Below, piece after piece: positions 47,352 through 59,740 of a stretch of 64,000 bases of DNA. The position numbers and the translations under genes were made by a program. Position 1 is the stretch's first letter. Every line of letters begins with the position of its first letter. The stretch spans positions 16,088,386 through 16,152,385 of the forward strand of contig OZ026839.1 in assembly GCA_964023205.1 (NCBI GenBank), in the 5' to 3' direction. The notes beneath the pieces are model-generated. The model saw nothing but the letters and a program-made list of their open reading frames with translations. It was not told the origin of the DNA and did no database searches. The DNA is from Lutraria lutraria. Its lineage: Eukaryota; Mollusca; Bivalvia; Venerida; Mactridae.

Positions 47352-48697
47352 ATCATTTGTGTGAATCTGACTTGTGCTTTTTAAAATTAAAAAAAGAAGT
47401 GCTTTCTTGTAGTCAAACTCTGACAGCATGGTTCACATGACAACTGCATCATCTTTTCTAATAAATCATGTTTAGAGGTTGTTGGCTTAACATTTTGATT
47501 TTCTCAACTGAGGTTTAAATACATTGTATTGATCTGGTTGACTAAATGTCATACCTGAACAATATTACTGTATTTTTTTCCTACATGTACAAATAAAAAA
47601 TGTAAGGAAAAATGTGAGCTAATAAAATGGACATGAAAAATGAATTAATTGACCACAAGGTAACACACTGTAAAGTATTATGAACTGAAATGCACAATCC
47701 ACAGTATCATATTATCTCCCTTCATCTTCTGTCAAAGTATACCCTGTCATAATATTTAATTGCCATGTGAATACAACATGATGGCACAGCTCAGATGTGA
47801 CAGAATCTGACCGCCAGATTTGTACTATTTCAATTTACTTTGATATTATTGTATCATTCAATGTATGAGTGTTTATTCTACATGTACCACATACCGGTAT
47901 CTTTGGCACAACATTATAGTTCATTGTCTACTTTCAAGATAAAAATAATCACATAAAAAAACACTTTTTAAACACATTTTATACCCTATTTACACACACA
48001 TCATTCTACTAAATATGTCATACATAACAATACAATATACAAAAAGTATACAATGTTGATGGGGATGGAGAAAATCACATTCTTCAGATGTAACAGAGAT
48101 CGACCTATGAGGAACAGTTTCACCTTTTGTAAACCACTGCAAACAACTACTAGTGAAACAGGGTGCGTATAGACTTCTAGGACTAGGATACTAAAAAGCA
48201 TAACCAGTGTCATAGTAACCTGTAACCGGTGTCTTAGTAACCTGCAATCGGGGTTGATATAAACAAATTATTCCTACTCAAAAAATGCTCACACCATTGA
48301 AAAAGTGAAATAAGAATTCTGAGAATTGACTAATTTCGAAATTCCATAATTTTCCTAGAAGAGTTGATTTCCCATGACTTGTCCAGGTCTGTATGCACCC
48401 TGAGAAAACAAGAGACCACCTGGCTCAAATGATCAGTTTTATTATTCTTAACTTAAGAATACATATAATATTTTAATCACTGAATGAAGACTACATAGAA
48501 TAAAGGTCACATGTTAGGTTTCAAAGACTGTTTATGTTACAAATATAAGAAACATTCATACTGATTTTTATGTACAGTTTACATTTGTGTTTCATCACTA
48601 AACTAGCATGTACACATACATGTACATCAGACATATTATTCAATTAAACCAAATAAATAGAAATAAAAATGCCAATCGTGTCAAACAAAAAAAACTA
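47352..48697. other. Intergenic DNA, no gene seen
   Basis: AT-rich sequence without a supported exon, RNA or repeat boundary. The small minus-strand frame at 48001-48213 has no domain or splice support. Confidence 0.3.
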
Positions 48698-48702
48698 ATA
48701 GA

Positions 48703-49131
48703 ACAAGAGGGCCAAGATGGCCCTATATTGCTCACCTGACAATCAATTAATACTGATCAAAACATTGTTTTGAGCCTGTGTCATGACTGGTGGATATCAA
48801 ATTTTCCTGTAATTTGACCTGGTGACCTAGTGTCTGACCCCAGATGATTCATTTTCGAACAGTATGACAAACATTCTGATAAGGTTTGGTGAAGAATCAA
48901 TCAACAGCATTAACAAGGTTTTGACCTACGTTTTGACCTGGTGACCTAGTGTTTTACCCTACATATCATTAAGAAAAACATTCTGACCCAATTTTGTAAA
49001 ATCTAACTAAAACTGTGGCCCCAAGTGTGTTCACAAGGTAAACGTTGACTCCGCATACATACACCGCACGATGCTGGACAAAGACTGATCACAAAGATCT
49101 CCCTGAGCACTTGTGCTCATGTGAGCTAAAA
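48703..49131. repeat. Bivalve interspersed repeat (short copy)
   Basis: It opens 'aacaagagggccaagatggc' and closes 'cttgtgctcatgtgagctaa', like the copy at 7731-8987, but has only about two internal units with 'gacctggtgacctag'. Copy-number difference of the internal unit between the two copies is evident. Confidence 0.75.
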
Positions 49132-49291
49132 ATGCTGTGTAAATTGTTGTCATAAATAACTTCCAAACACAACTAAAAAACTTAATATATGACCATATAC
49201 AAGAGTATAAGAACATTCCTGTTAATAGACTTCAAAATATAGCCAGGAATACCAAATCATGATAAATTTGATTCCCTTCTTGAAATCTACC

Positions 49292-49850
49292 ACAGACCCC
49301 AAATACAATCCCAAGCTAGGTTTTGATTCAAGGATGCTAAATACCAAGTTTAGTCTACAATGGTCATTCCAAACTTAAGTTATTGACCGGAGAGTTATTT
49401 TCTATTTTTAGTAACAGTGACCTTGACTCCACAGACCCCAAATACAGTCCCAAGCTAGGTTTTGATTAAAGGATGTTAAATACCAAGTTAAGTCTACAAT
49501 GGTCATTCCAAACTTAAGTTATTGACCGTACACTGATTTTCTATTTTTAGTAACAGTGTCCTTGGTCCCACAGACCCAAAATACAGTCCCAAGCTAGGTT
49601 TTGATTCAAGAATGCTATAAATACCAAGTTTAGTCTACAATGGTCATTCCAAACTTAAGTTATTGACCGGACACTGATTTTCTATTTTTAGTAACAGTGA
49701 TCTTGACCCCACACACCCCAAATACAATCCCAGGCGATGGTTTTCATTCAAGGATCCTTACATACCAAGTTTGGTCAAGATTGGTCAATCCGAACTTTAG
49801 TTACTCACCGGACACCGCCTGTTTGACGATCACCCACCCACCCGCCCGCC
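49292..49850. repeat. 140-bp tandem repeat, four copies
   Basis: 'cagaccccaaatac' recurs at 49292, 49432, 49571 and (as cacacccc) 49711, giving a 140-base period. Each unit has 'cccaagctaggttttgatt', 'taccaagtttagtctacaat' and 'ttaagttattgaccgg'. The fourth copy is most diverged. Non-coding. Confidence 0.9.
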
Positions 49851-49993
49851 ATATTCGGCATTCTAATAACCATGTTTCACTTTGTGAAAACCTGGTTAAA
49901 AATAACAAAGGGCCATAACTCATTAAAACTGACTTCTGTGAAGTTTCATTGAATTCCTATGAGTAGTTGCTGAGATATTGTATATGGGCATAA

Positions 49994-51386
49994 GGCCTAA
50001 AAAAATTACTTGTTTCCGCTAGCCCGACCGTCCCTATTTTTTTGCTGCCGACCCTAAACATTTTTTTGACCTATCAAAAAAAAAATTTGAAAATCGGATC
50101 CTTTTCGTCCATTTTTTTACGTATCCGAATTCAGTTACTGTCCGAAATAGGTACACTTAAATGACCAAAAAAACACTGCACAGATCAATTTCGCAGAATG
50201 CTTTTAATGAGAACTGATCTGGTCTTGAGTATACTTCGTTTCTGAAGCGTCCGTGGAATTGAATAAAGTTTATACCGCATTTTCCGAAAATTGTAAACAT
50301 TTTCATGAATAATCACATTTTGATAGTATTTATTGAATTTTTACAACAGTATCATATTGCATTAAGCATTATGACCAACAGAATAACCACGACTCGTGAA
50401 TTTTCATGAATAGTCATTAGTAGACATTACATTCATAGTAATGTGGTGTACGATTTTTGGACGACAAATTTCGGATACCATAGTGAAACTATACATCATC
50501 TTACATGATTGTATGTGAATTTAATGAAAATCTTTTCTAATTGTGTTGTCTTATCTTTGACCCTGAATAATGTGACACATACACTGGATGAATTCTCCAT
50601 TTTTTTCAGGACTCGGTGTAAATTTTATGATAATCATTATTCAGCTAAGTTCATAAAACATCTTAATTCCATTACAATTTGTTAATATTGCAGCAATAAG
50701 ATACAGTCTTGGCTTAACATGTATGTGACCAAAAAAGTCACTTCCCTGCCAAACAACACATCTAGCAAATAATTGAATGTAGTAATATATTAATATGCTT
50801 TTTGGTGTAGATTTGCTTCTTAGTCAAAATTCAAGCCTAAATAGATTCAAATCAGTTTTCATACTAAATCATTTTGACCACATCTAGACTATATTACATA
50901 AACATCAGATTATATAGTACAGAGGTTAAGTCGACATTCAGAATTTGGATTAATTGATATTGTTGTGGACAACCTAGATTTTCCAGTCTACTAGTCCGGC
51001 GATGATTTGGTACTTGGAATGTTGTTCAATTTTTGCTTTTGTGCAGGCTGACACAAGAAAGCTCTCATAGATTGTCGAAAAATGTCTTTCCTATGCTATC
51101 TTGAGACCACTAGGAATAAATGAGAGGAACAGTTTACTTTGTTAATTGTTATATAATGTTTGTAATAGTCTCGCTGCTATAGAAATAGATCATTTTAGTT
51201 CAGGGTAGTGAAATTGGAAACATTTGGAAAGCAACCCATATTAATTAATTGTAATACGACAGATAGACAAAACTTTTTCCAAATATTTCTATTCGTGTTT
51301 CCAAAAAAAAGAGAAAAATTTAATGCCTACCTACCTACCCTATTTTTTCTGGCCCGCTTGCGGAAACAAGTAATTTTTTTTAGGCC
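49994..51386. mobile_element. Non-autonomous Harbinger-like element, 1,393 bp
   Basis: The left end ggcctaaaaaaattacttgt continues to 'ttccgc' and is matched by the inverted right end gcggaaacaagtaatttttt followed by 'ttaggcc'. The termini of about 27 bases are flanked by TAA on both sides (49991-49993 and 51387-51389). A three-base TAA duplication and GGC-type termini fit PIF/Harbinger. No transposase frame exists inside, so it needs a helper. Confidence 0.75.
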
Positions 51387-51927
51387 TAAATCAAAATAAT
51401 GAAGACAAAGCGTGACATGGGGGGTCAAATTTAGAATGATACTTGTGTTCATAATATTGCTAAAAGTAGTTTGGAAATACATTATATTGTGAAAAATTGA
51501 CAATGACCAAAGTATACGATTAAAGTCTTCTTCAAATTTCGACCATTTTAATCAAATAAATATTGTTTTTTCAATATCAAGCCTTAAAATTCAAACAATC
51601 TTATGGATTAAACTATGGAAAGAATGACACATTTTTATGATTTGTTTCAGCAATCTTTCATGAAAACAACTTTTAACACAAAAAAAACTATACATACAAC
51701 CATAAATTTCCAAAAAAATATATTTATTGCATTTTGAACTTTAATTTCTTTTAAATGCACATCAAAAAGTTTTTATGTAAGATTTACTGTTGCAGATACA
51801 AATAAGCCAATGCAATTTTATCATTTTTTAGGTATATGCAAAGATATATGTGAATTTTCACTTAGTTGGTACTATTCTTGGGGAACTAAACAGTAGCCCC
51901 AAAACTTGTCTATATCTTCTGTTACTG

Positions 51928-53930
51928 TTACACTAGGGACAGATAATTCTTTGTGTACGACCTTATGATAATGACAGTATTATTAATTTATTGTAATACA
52001 ATTTGCTCTATTGTAATACATTTTGTTCCATTATTTTCTTATAAAATACAAACAGATAATCTATTTGATAATGTTTTGGTTTTAAATGGTGAAAACAACA
52101 ACACCAGGGGACATTCTAAAACTGTAACAGTAAATATATGAAGCTGTAATGATAAGGAGTGTCATAAATTGAATTATAACAACATTTGTCAAATGTATTT
52201 TGCAATTCATTGAATAAGAAAAAAAAACATTTCTTAACAAATAAAAACTACTTCCAATTTGGTAAGTCAAATGCTTTACTGAACATGAATTAAGTTATAT
52301 AATATATACAGACTAAGAAAATGTTATACTCCGTACAGATTTGTGTTGTCTTTTAGCATACAAATATGAAAGAGCTATGATCATTGCGTTACTATTCATT
52401 CTATATTTTTCTTAAGATAATTAAAAGATACACAAACATCTATACTGTTTGATATGTTGTTGGTTGAAAATGTTGTTGTGGGAGGAATTAGAAAACATAA
52501 TTATAAAACTGAAGATTTGTCAACTTGTAACGATTAAATTGCATTATCATATATTTACAAGAAAACATTTGCCTAATGTTTTGCCACTAATCAAATTAAA
52601 GAAATGATTTCTCAACAAATTCAAACTACATGTATTTCAAACTATGTTGAACAAATATTTTAAACATGAAGTCATATAAACAGACATAGAAAATGTTACA
52701 CTCGGGACAAATTTCTAAAGCGTAAGGTCTTATCAAAATTTAGAGTTAAAACATTGTCACAATTCCTTCTTTGTTTTTTTTAAGTAAAACAATACTTAAA
52801 GGTTTTGAAAATGTTTTGGTTATGAACTCTATATTACTAGAAAGTGTTTGATAACAAATGTCAATTTCAAGCCTTTCTACTCAGAGTGTACTTCTTCTCA
52901 GTTCTCTATAAATGGAAGTTTTACCACTAATTTAGTCATTTTGTTACTTCATGACCCTGCAGTGTTAGTATTTTGTTACCGGTATAGTTCCAATAGAAGC
53001 AAACCGAATTTGTGCATAATATTGCATGAAGGTGTGTTTGTGTCCCGAGTGTAACATTTTCAATTGTTATGTATAAATAATATAACTTGTAAAATACGTT
53101 TAGAAATCATGAAATAAATCGATAAATTATATCCTGTTTTCATCAATGCATGTTCTTCATTAAAATAAAAGATAAATTATTTTTTATATATATCTGAATA
53201 GAACTATTTCAGAGTTCTTAAACATGCTCAATTTCACTATTTCAGACTTTAGAGTATTTATTCACATCAGTTATTTGATATAAATGTGGAAAACAATTAA
53301 CATGGACCACTGTTCTATAAGTTACATTTCAAAATTAAAATGATGAATATATAGCTTTACACTCGGGACAACACTTAAAACCATGTAGACAAAAAAATGA
53401 ATTGTACTACATGAATATGTTTTAGTTTTGTGAGCTTCTGGGTACGCTTCTGTTTGAGAAATAGAGAAAAAACATATCAAATTCAAGGAACGATAAAAAA
53501 ATCTTATCAAAATGCAAAATTTTACACTCGGGACATTTCCAGTCAGCTTTATTCAAGATGGTATAACTTTAAAAACAAATGATTATTTTGATCATTTCTT
53601 TTTTTTTTTAAACAAAATGGACAGATATGCCTATCAATATGTTAAACTGCATCTGCTGTTCAAGCATCAGTTTACTTACAGCAATATCATCAATTTGAAT
53701 TTCCATTTTTTCTTTGAGCAAAATATTTTACATGTGCACTTGAAAGGTGATTTCTAAATAATACCTTTAATTGGAATATTTTAACAAAATGCATTAAATT
53801 TTAAATATAACACATATACAATGAAATTAAAAACAAACATTGATTACTTATCCAAAAACTGAACAAAACATAAAAGATTGAAAAATGCGTAAAGAAAAAA
53901 TGTCACGCTAAAAGTGTTACACTCGGGACA
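51928..53930. repeat. Dispersed 14-base motif TTACACTCGGGACA
   Basis: Exact or near copies lie at 51928, 52324 (weak), 52696, 53041 (reverse strand), 53357, 53522 and 53917. Five are exact over ttacactcgggaca. Spacing is mostly 316-396 bases, and some flanks are also alike, such as 'aatgttacac' before and 'taaggtcttatca' or 'gaccttatgata' after. This suggests a much-decayed tandem repeat of about 370 bases whose core has been kept. Confidence 0.75.
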
Positions 53931-54074
53931 TTTTTCGCCTGTTTCGAGCTGAAATTTTGCAACATCAAGACACAACATTAGAACATTTAATTACATTCCT
54001 GTGTTATGTAGTATTTTTTAAATCTTGAAAAGAAAAATTGTCTTCATTATTTTTATTTATGCCCATTTACACTG

Positions 54075-54560
54075 TACAAAAAACAACAAAGGGCCATAAC
54101 CCCGTTAAAATTTAACCAACCAGAACAAACTTAATGCATGTACAACTAGGCTAACTACTGATCACTTATAATATGTAAAGTTTCATTGAATTCCTGTTGG
54201 TAGTTAATGAGAAATAGTCCGGACAAATCTTACTACTGTATATACTTTATAAAAAACAAAGGGCTATATAACTCAGTGAAAATTAATCCAAACAAACAAT
54301 GGTTATAGCATGCAAAACTAGGCTTACTACTGATCACTTCTGTCTGTGAAGTTTCATTGAATTCCTGTCAGTAGTTAATGAGAAATAGTCCGGACAAAAT
54401 TTGCCCATTGTATATACTGTATAAAAACAAAGGGCTATAACGCAGTGAAAATTAATCCAAACGAAAAATGGTTTAAGCATGCACAACTAGGCTCACTACT
54501 GATGAAGTTCCATTGAATTCCTGTCAATAGTTAATGAGAAATAGTCCGGACAAATTGTAC
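54075..54560. repeat. ~165-bp tandem repeat, three copies
   Basis: Each unit has 'aaacaaagggc(c/t)ata', 'gcatgcacaactaggct', 'tttcattgaattcctgt' and 'tagttaatgagaaatagtcc'. A single related unit also lies at 49900-49990. It is another of the bivalve repeat cores; non-coding. Confidence 0.85.
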
Positions 54561-55198
54561 TACAGACTCACGGACCGACCGACCGTCAAACGTGAATCCA
54601 ATATAACCCCATATATTTCATATCTGGAGGTATAATCAGTATCAATCGTACACACTCTCCGAAAAATAATAAGACTGAAATTTAGGCAATGCAACTGTGT
54701 CGATATAAGCCGTGGGTGTTGCCTGGTTCCCGATTTCGTTAATTTCAAAGTAAAGTTAGTGGTAGGGGAAGTAACTCCAGACTAGCCATGGGCGGAGTTA
54801 ATAATTATATAGTGGGTGGAGCAAATACCTTTAAGGAGACTTTAATTTACATTTAAGGTGAATCAAAGTTGTGACAAAATGGTCGTCTGGCGTTTTTGCT
54901 ATGAAACCCAAAGAAGTGGCATTGTTCAATAATTACTGAAAGTACATAACTGAAATGAGTTTTATCAATAGCTAATGATTCAATGTACATTTCTGCACCA
55001 GTAAAATAATATTTGATGATTAACAAGTATCGATAATTCTCACCTGAACTTACGCAAATTCCAGTCGCTAAAATAATGTATCATAATATCAAAAATAATT
55101 TAAACTACAATGTCCAACAATAACTTCAACATGTCATTGAGGGTTTCCATATATCAATTTTTCACTTTTAAATGTTCTTCCATGTTTATTTTCAATTT
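54561..55198. other. Non-coding DNA before the ISL2EU remnant
   Basis: I looked here for the THAP zinc-finger exon expected upstream of the transposase and found none. No other feature recognised. Confidence 0.3.
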
Positions 55199-55202
55199 TT
55201 AA

Positions 55203-55424
55203 CACAGTCCTCAATATTCACATTTTACAAAAATCCTCCACAAACGTGTTTACACTATGTAATACACAGCACAGGTGTTTGGCACGTTTTTATAGTGCCC
55301 CAACTGTTAGATATGTATATTATATTATACATATCTAACTATAAAAACGTGCCAAACACCTGTGATACACAGTAGCCTAAACAAATATGGCAGAAAATTC
55401 ACTGTGTGAAAGTTGAGGACTGTG
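55203..55424. mobile_element. MITE with 'cacagtcctcaa' ends, carrying a nested insertion
   Basis: The left end is TTAA (55199-55202) then cacagtcctcaa. The right end is ttgaggactgtg then TTTAA. The inverted ends frame about 220 bases, of which about 95 are a second palindrome inserted later (55270-55364). The TTAA context suggests piggyBac-type targeting, with one extra T on the right. Confidence 0.55.
55270..55364. mobile_element. 95-bp fold-back MITE with 8-bp duplication
   Basis: The arms cacaggtgtttggcacgttt and its exact complement run inward for about 26 bases, then a second palindromic part surrounds 'tatgtatattatattataca'. The same eight bases, atacacag, stand on both sides (55262-55269 and 55365-55372). 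An eight-base duplication is the hallmark of hAT elements. Confidence 0.85.
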
Positions 55425-55467
55425 TTTAAAAGTTGTAAAACATTTATTTTTTTTACATGATGTACAG

Positions 55468-56843
55468 GAAAACCAAATGGTGAGTCTAGTCACCCAGACT
55501 TTATTCCAAGTTTGAACTTATCAGGAAAGACAGATCAGGTGAAAAGAAAAAGAACTGCAGTAGAAAGGTTTGAACGTTCAAAGAAAAGACGAAATAGGCC
55601 TATAGAGTTTGAGGCATCAGTGCAGCCTGATCCAAGTGAATGTGAAGGAGCAGTATTAGAAGATTCTTCCCCACAAAAAAATGACAGGTCAAATAAAGGT
55701 GAAAAGCAATTTTCTTTTTTGTTTGCAGTTTTGTATTTGAAATAAATTGAAAGGTTGAGATAATGAGTTGTAATCTGATAATTTAAGCTGTTAATTAATT
55801 TTCATACATGATTGACCATTATGATTTGCAATGATTACCTTGTTTCAGGTGTACACTGTGACTTACCAACACCAAGGAATACGGAACTTGAGATACAACT
55901 TAAAAAGGAAGCGAAGTTAAACGAGCAACTCAGAAAGAAGACAACTTTACAGGCAGTGAAAATCAACAAACTTAAATTATCATTTTCGAACATGGATGGG
56001 AGTACAATTTCTTTTTATACTGGTTTGACAAAGCCTCTATTTCATTGGATATATGATCAAATATTCCCATATGTAGAAGGACATAGACAAAGTAGGATGT
56101 TGTCATTGCATGATCACCTTTTGTTGGTATTAGTGAAGATACGAGTAGGTCTTTTAAACAAAGATCTTGCATTTAGATTTGCAGCAACAGAAACATGCGT
56201 ATCTCGTATCTGGAATGTCTGGGTGCCTATAGTTGCCAAAAGGCTGAAACCTTTAATATGCTGGGCAGAAAGAGATGTTGCCAGATCCAATATACCTACA
56301 TCCTTTAAACCAGACTATAAGAAATGTGTATCGATAATAGACTGCTTTGAATTTTTTACTGAACGTCCAAGAAATCTGACAGCGCGGGCTCAAACCTGGA
56401 GCAATTACAAACACAACAATACAATAAAGTATTTAATATCAACATCACCATCAGGTGGGATCAATTTCCTGTCACCTGGCTGGGGTGGAAGGGTGTCCGA
56501 TAAGGAAATAACATTGAAATCTGGATATATGGACAATCTTATGCCTGGAGATGAAGTTCTGGCAGACAGGGGATTTCTGGTTGCAGAAGAAATGGCATCA
56601 CGGGGCGTGGTTTTAAAAATACCTTGTTTCACCAAAGGAAAAAAGCAGCTTAGTGGTAAAGATGTGGAGGTGTCGAGAAAACTTTCACATGTAAGAATAC
56701 ATGTTGAAAGGGTTATTGGTCGAATGCGAAACTTTCTTATCCTAGAGACTAATATAGCTGTATGTCAAGTGAATCTTTTTGATGACATTGTTGTCATAAT
56801 AGGAGCCCTCCACAATTTACTTCCTCCTATAGTAAAATATTGA
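55468..56843 (+). pseudogene. ISL2EU-type DDE transposase, 5' end missing
   Basis: Two exons (55468-55698 and 55849-56843, joined in phase) encode KPNGESSHPDFIPSLNL, a basic region (QVKRKRTAVERFERSKKRR), a coiled stretch (ELEIQLKKEAKLNEQLRKK), a helix-turn-helix (LSLHDHLLLVLVKIRVGL, typical of HTH_Tnp_4) and a DDE_Tnp_4 domain. The acidic triad is visible in IIDCFEFF, LADRGF and HVERVIGRMRNF. The DDE domain is uninterrupted. Before 'GKPN' in related transposases stands a THAP zinc finger; no such exon lies upstream and a MITE sits 43 bases before this exon, so the protein is N-terminally truncated. Host function by domestication is possible but unsupported. Confidence 0.85.
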
Positions 56844-56909
56844 AATGAAATGTGTCTGATGCAGTGTGTCTGGTAAAAGAAAATAAACGAGAAAGTTGTT
56901 AGCTTGTAT

Positions 56910-57632
56910 TCATTTTATTTTGTCAATAATAGCAGGTAAAATATATTGCTTGTATTCCAAGGTTAGCTTTTTAAGAAGCTTATCTATGAATGCATGATCT
57001 TTGAACATCCTCACACATACGCTACTTGTTTTAATCCACAAGTAAAAGTCACAATAATCCAAATCACAGAGTATCATATGTCCTTGCACTTGTGTGTAGA
57101 ATTTATGATTTGTCTTCAACTCGAATTCATTATTGATAGGGTAGTCATTGTTTGACGTAGCCCGCACAGTGTCTTGATCAGGGACCCCATCTTCATAGGT
57201 TTTCAGACATTTGATCTCTAGGCAGCCCTTACCACAACATGAACACTGGACAATTCCATCTGGTGATGCACCTAAGTGTGGATACTGCTTATTTAGGACT
57301 AAACCACTCTCAGTACATACAAAGTTGTCATGCATAATACCATGATATTTTTCAAATTTTCTCCGTGCTGATGGCTCCATGTTTATTCCATACTTGGTTG
57401 CAGGTGTTGAGAATGGTTTCCTGTCGTTCATAATTTCCCTTACCACTGCTGATCGATCAGTTGCATCCTTCAAGGTATACACTCTATGCATCCTACTGGA
57501 AGTTATTCTACCTTCCCTATATGCATTCCAGAGGGGACTTTTTGATTGTTTTACAGTCATTCGTTCCAAATAAGAGATGTCGTCCAAAAGTAATTGATCA
57601 GACATTTGTTTCAGAATTTCATCACAGTGCAT
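56910..57632 (-). CDS. YqaJ-like nuclease domain of ISL2EU ORF2
   Basis: A 240-residue frame with the PD-(D/E)XK nuclease signature of the YqaJ family: SPLWNAYREGRITSSRMHRV, ATKYGINMEPSARRKFEKYH, LGASPDGIV (catalytic Asp) and CLEIKCLKTYED (E-x-K), then FYTQVQGHMILCDLDYCDFY. All catalytic residues are visible. In ISL2EU transposons such a protein is encoded convergently to the transposase, as here (stops about 70 bases apart). Its presumed role is processing DNA ends during transposition. The ATG at 57632 is probably internal; the frame just upstream (57644-58006) looks like the same gene shifted by one base in an A-run. Confidence 0.85.
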   Translation of the reverse strand: MHCDEILKQMSDQLLLDDISYLERMTVKQSKSPLWNAYREGRITSSRMHRVYTLKDATDRSAVVREIMNDRKPFSTPATKYGINMEPSARRKFEKYHGIMHDNFVCTESGLVLNKQYPHLGASPDGIVQCSCCGKGCLEIKCLKTYEDGVPDQDTVRATSNNDYPINNEFELKTNHKFYTQVQGHMILCDLDYCDFYLWIKTSSVCVRMFKDHAFIDKLLKKLTLEYKQYILPAIIDKIK

Positions 57633-57643
57633 TGTAGTATAAT

Positions 57644-58711
57644 TTATAGATTTAATTGCTTCTTTTTTGTTTTGGGGAATTTCTGCTGTTCTTTAACTTC
57701 TAAAAGAGAGAACACCACAGCATTTGGCTGAACTTGCTTTAACGCTGCTAAGTCCAAAGGTGTTTGAGGTGTACAGCTCTCATTTGGATTTGTCTTTGGC
57801 TGTCTGACATCATCTCCATACTTGGGTCGTTTGAAATCTATGCATGATAGTGGAGCTGGCTCTGCCTTTCTTCGCGAGATGTCATTCCATGTACAGAGTG
57901 AACTTGTACTGGTTGTTGTTGTGAGGCCAGTTCTGATAGCGCTCTCGACTTTGTAGGCCAATGCTGCTGCATGGCTGCATGCTTTACAAGCTCTGTAAAT
58001 ATACAAATAAAAGGATATATTTAGTGCTTAATCAATACAAGAAGCATTATTGTTTACTCCTAATACCATACATATGACACATTAATTATGACTGAACATG
58101 GTTTGTATTGTATATATTATATAATTCTGTTATAAACACAAATATTAATAAGGTTATTCTGGGTTCAATTGCCAATATATTCTGGTATACAAAAAATTAA
58201 AACAATTTATCAAAAAAAATGTAACACAAATAAGAACACAAACTTACCCTGCCATACAAGTGCAGTGTGTTGTATGAATCTGTCCATTTTTTTGAAGAAT
58301 AAGGTAGGCCTTGTACATATGAATTTTTACTCCTTGTCTCTGGCTTGGCAAAACCTCAGCCATTAGGTATACATAATCATCAACTCCAGTGTCATAGAAC
58401 ATAACTTGTTGCACATGACCACAAACAAAATATTGGTATCCATCCATAGATTTATAGCATTTAATCTCCTGATTTGAATAAAAAATGGCATTTTGAACAA
58501 AATAATAATATATATCTGGAAAGCCAATTTCTGGCCATAATTTTGGATTGTTAATCCATGATTTTTTTTCAATACTGTAAGGATCTGGCAGAATTTTATC
58601 TGCAGATATTGTTAATTTATCCAAATATATTGTTAAATCTGATGCACATAATTTAGAAGTATATTCTGACATTTGTAACTGCTTAAAATCAACAAAACTA
58701 GCCATTTTCAC
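57644..58711 (-). pseudogene. SWIM zinc-finger part of ISL2EU ORF2, frameshifted
   Basis: Exon 1 (58711-58248) starts MKMASFVDFKQLQMSEYTSK and ends in HCTCMA. After a GT-AG intron, exon 2 (from 57992) gives ACKACSHAAALAYKVES. Together they make a SWIM finger (CxC ... CxH). A spacer rich in Thr, Ser and Pro leads to KTKKKQLNL and a stop. A one-base loss in an A-run (plus-strand T-run about 57662-57672) explains why the YqaJ domain that should follow is in another frame. Confidence 0.8.
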
Positions 58712-58739
58712 ACTAAATACTTTTATCTAAATGATCTTG

Positions 58740-59740
58740 CCTAATGATTTTCTACTTGGTTTATGGCTTATCAGTGGAATGTCGCGCTGGTCAGATAATG
58801 ATATGCAGTGTTCTATTTATAGTAATTTTGAAAGGGGTCTATGGCCTTAACCATGTTTTGTATTACGTCAGAGCATTCAATAAACAACGCATTGGAGTTT
58901 TAACGGATTCCGAATTAAAAGCGCAATAGAGATGAAAAATACTGATGGTTTAAATCGTAAATTAATAAGGTTGTATGAGCAGCTTTTATTGAATTTTGTC
59001 GCGTTAATTAATTAATAAGTTACTTTCTAACTTCATAATAGTAGATATTTTCGATGTTTTATCCCCATTTCGTTTTATCTTCGTTTCGCGATAAACTCGT
59101 CTTGAATGTAATAGTACGTCGTCCTAAAAATCCAAAGAGTTTAAAACTGTAAAAGCGTAAAGAGTTTCGGTAAAGTAGTCCGTCTGTTCCCTTTCGGTGA
59201 AAATGAACAATTTCGATGAATGACAAAAAGAGTGCACACGCTTACATATAGTACAAATCAAAGCACAGAAGGTAGTGTGGGAGGCTATAGTTTAGGTAAT
59301 TTAGAGAATTTCAAAATAATTCAGTATTTAAATGTCAAATTTATTTAATCCATTTAAACTGCTGCATTCTTAAAGCGACATTTTGTTTCATTCCCTACAA
59401 TGTTAATTCCTAGTTATTTACATTGAAAAATAAAATAATGATAACAGAGATATATAGAACATTGTGATACCATCTGACAGCAAGTTAGGATTGTTGTTAC
59501 TAGCGACGGTAATGTTAAATATTAATCAGTATTTGTTAATTTGTAACCGTACGCATAATTTTCTAATAGTAGTTCCATATTAGTTGAAATTATCCGATGG
59601 ATTATTCTGGATTGTCGATCAAATCAATTTACCTAACGGAAATAAGTATTCGTGTGCATAGTATTATCTTTCAAAATTGTGTTTGTTTAATTCTTTTATC
59701 GTGCAGCATGTTGCTTATTGTTAGGTGAATGACTATTCAA
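58740..59740. other. Non-coding DNA, no gene seen
   Basis: The right end of the ISL2EU element should lie in this stretch, but I could not match it to an inverted copy near 55 kb. Otherwise AT-rich without features. Confidence 0.3.
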
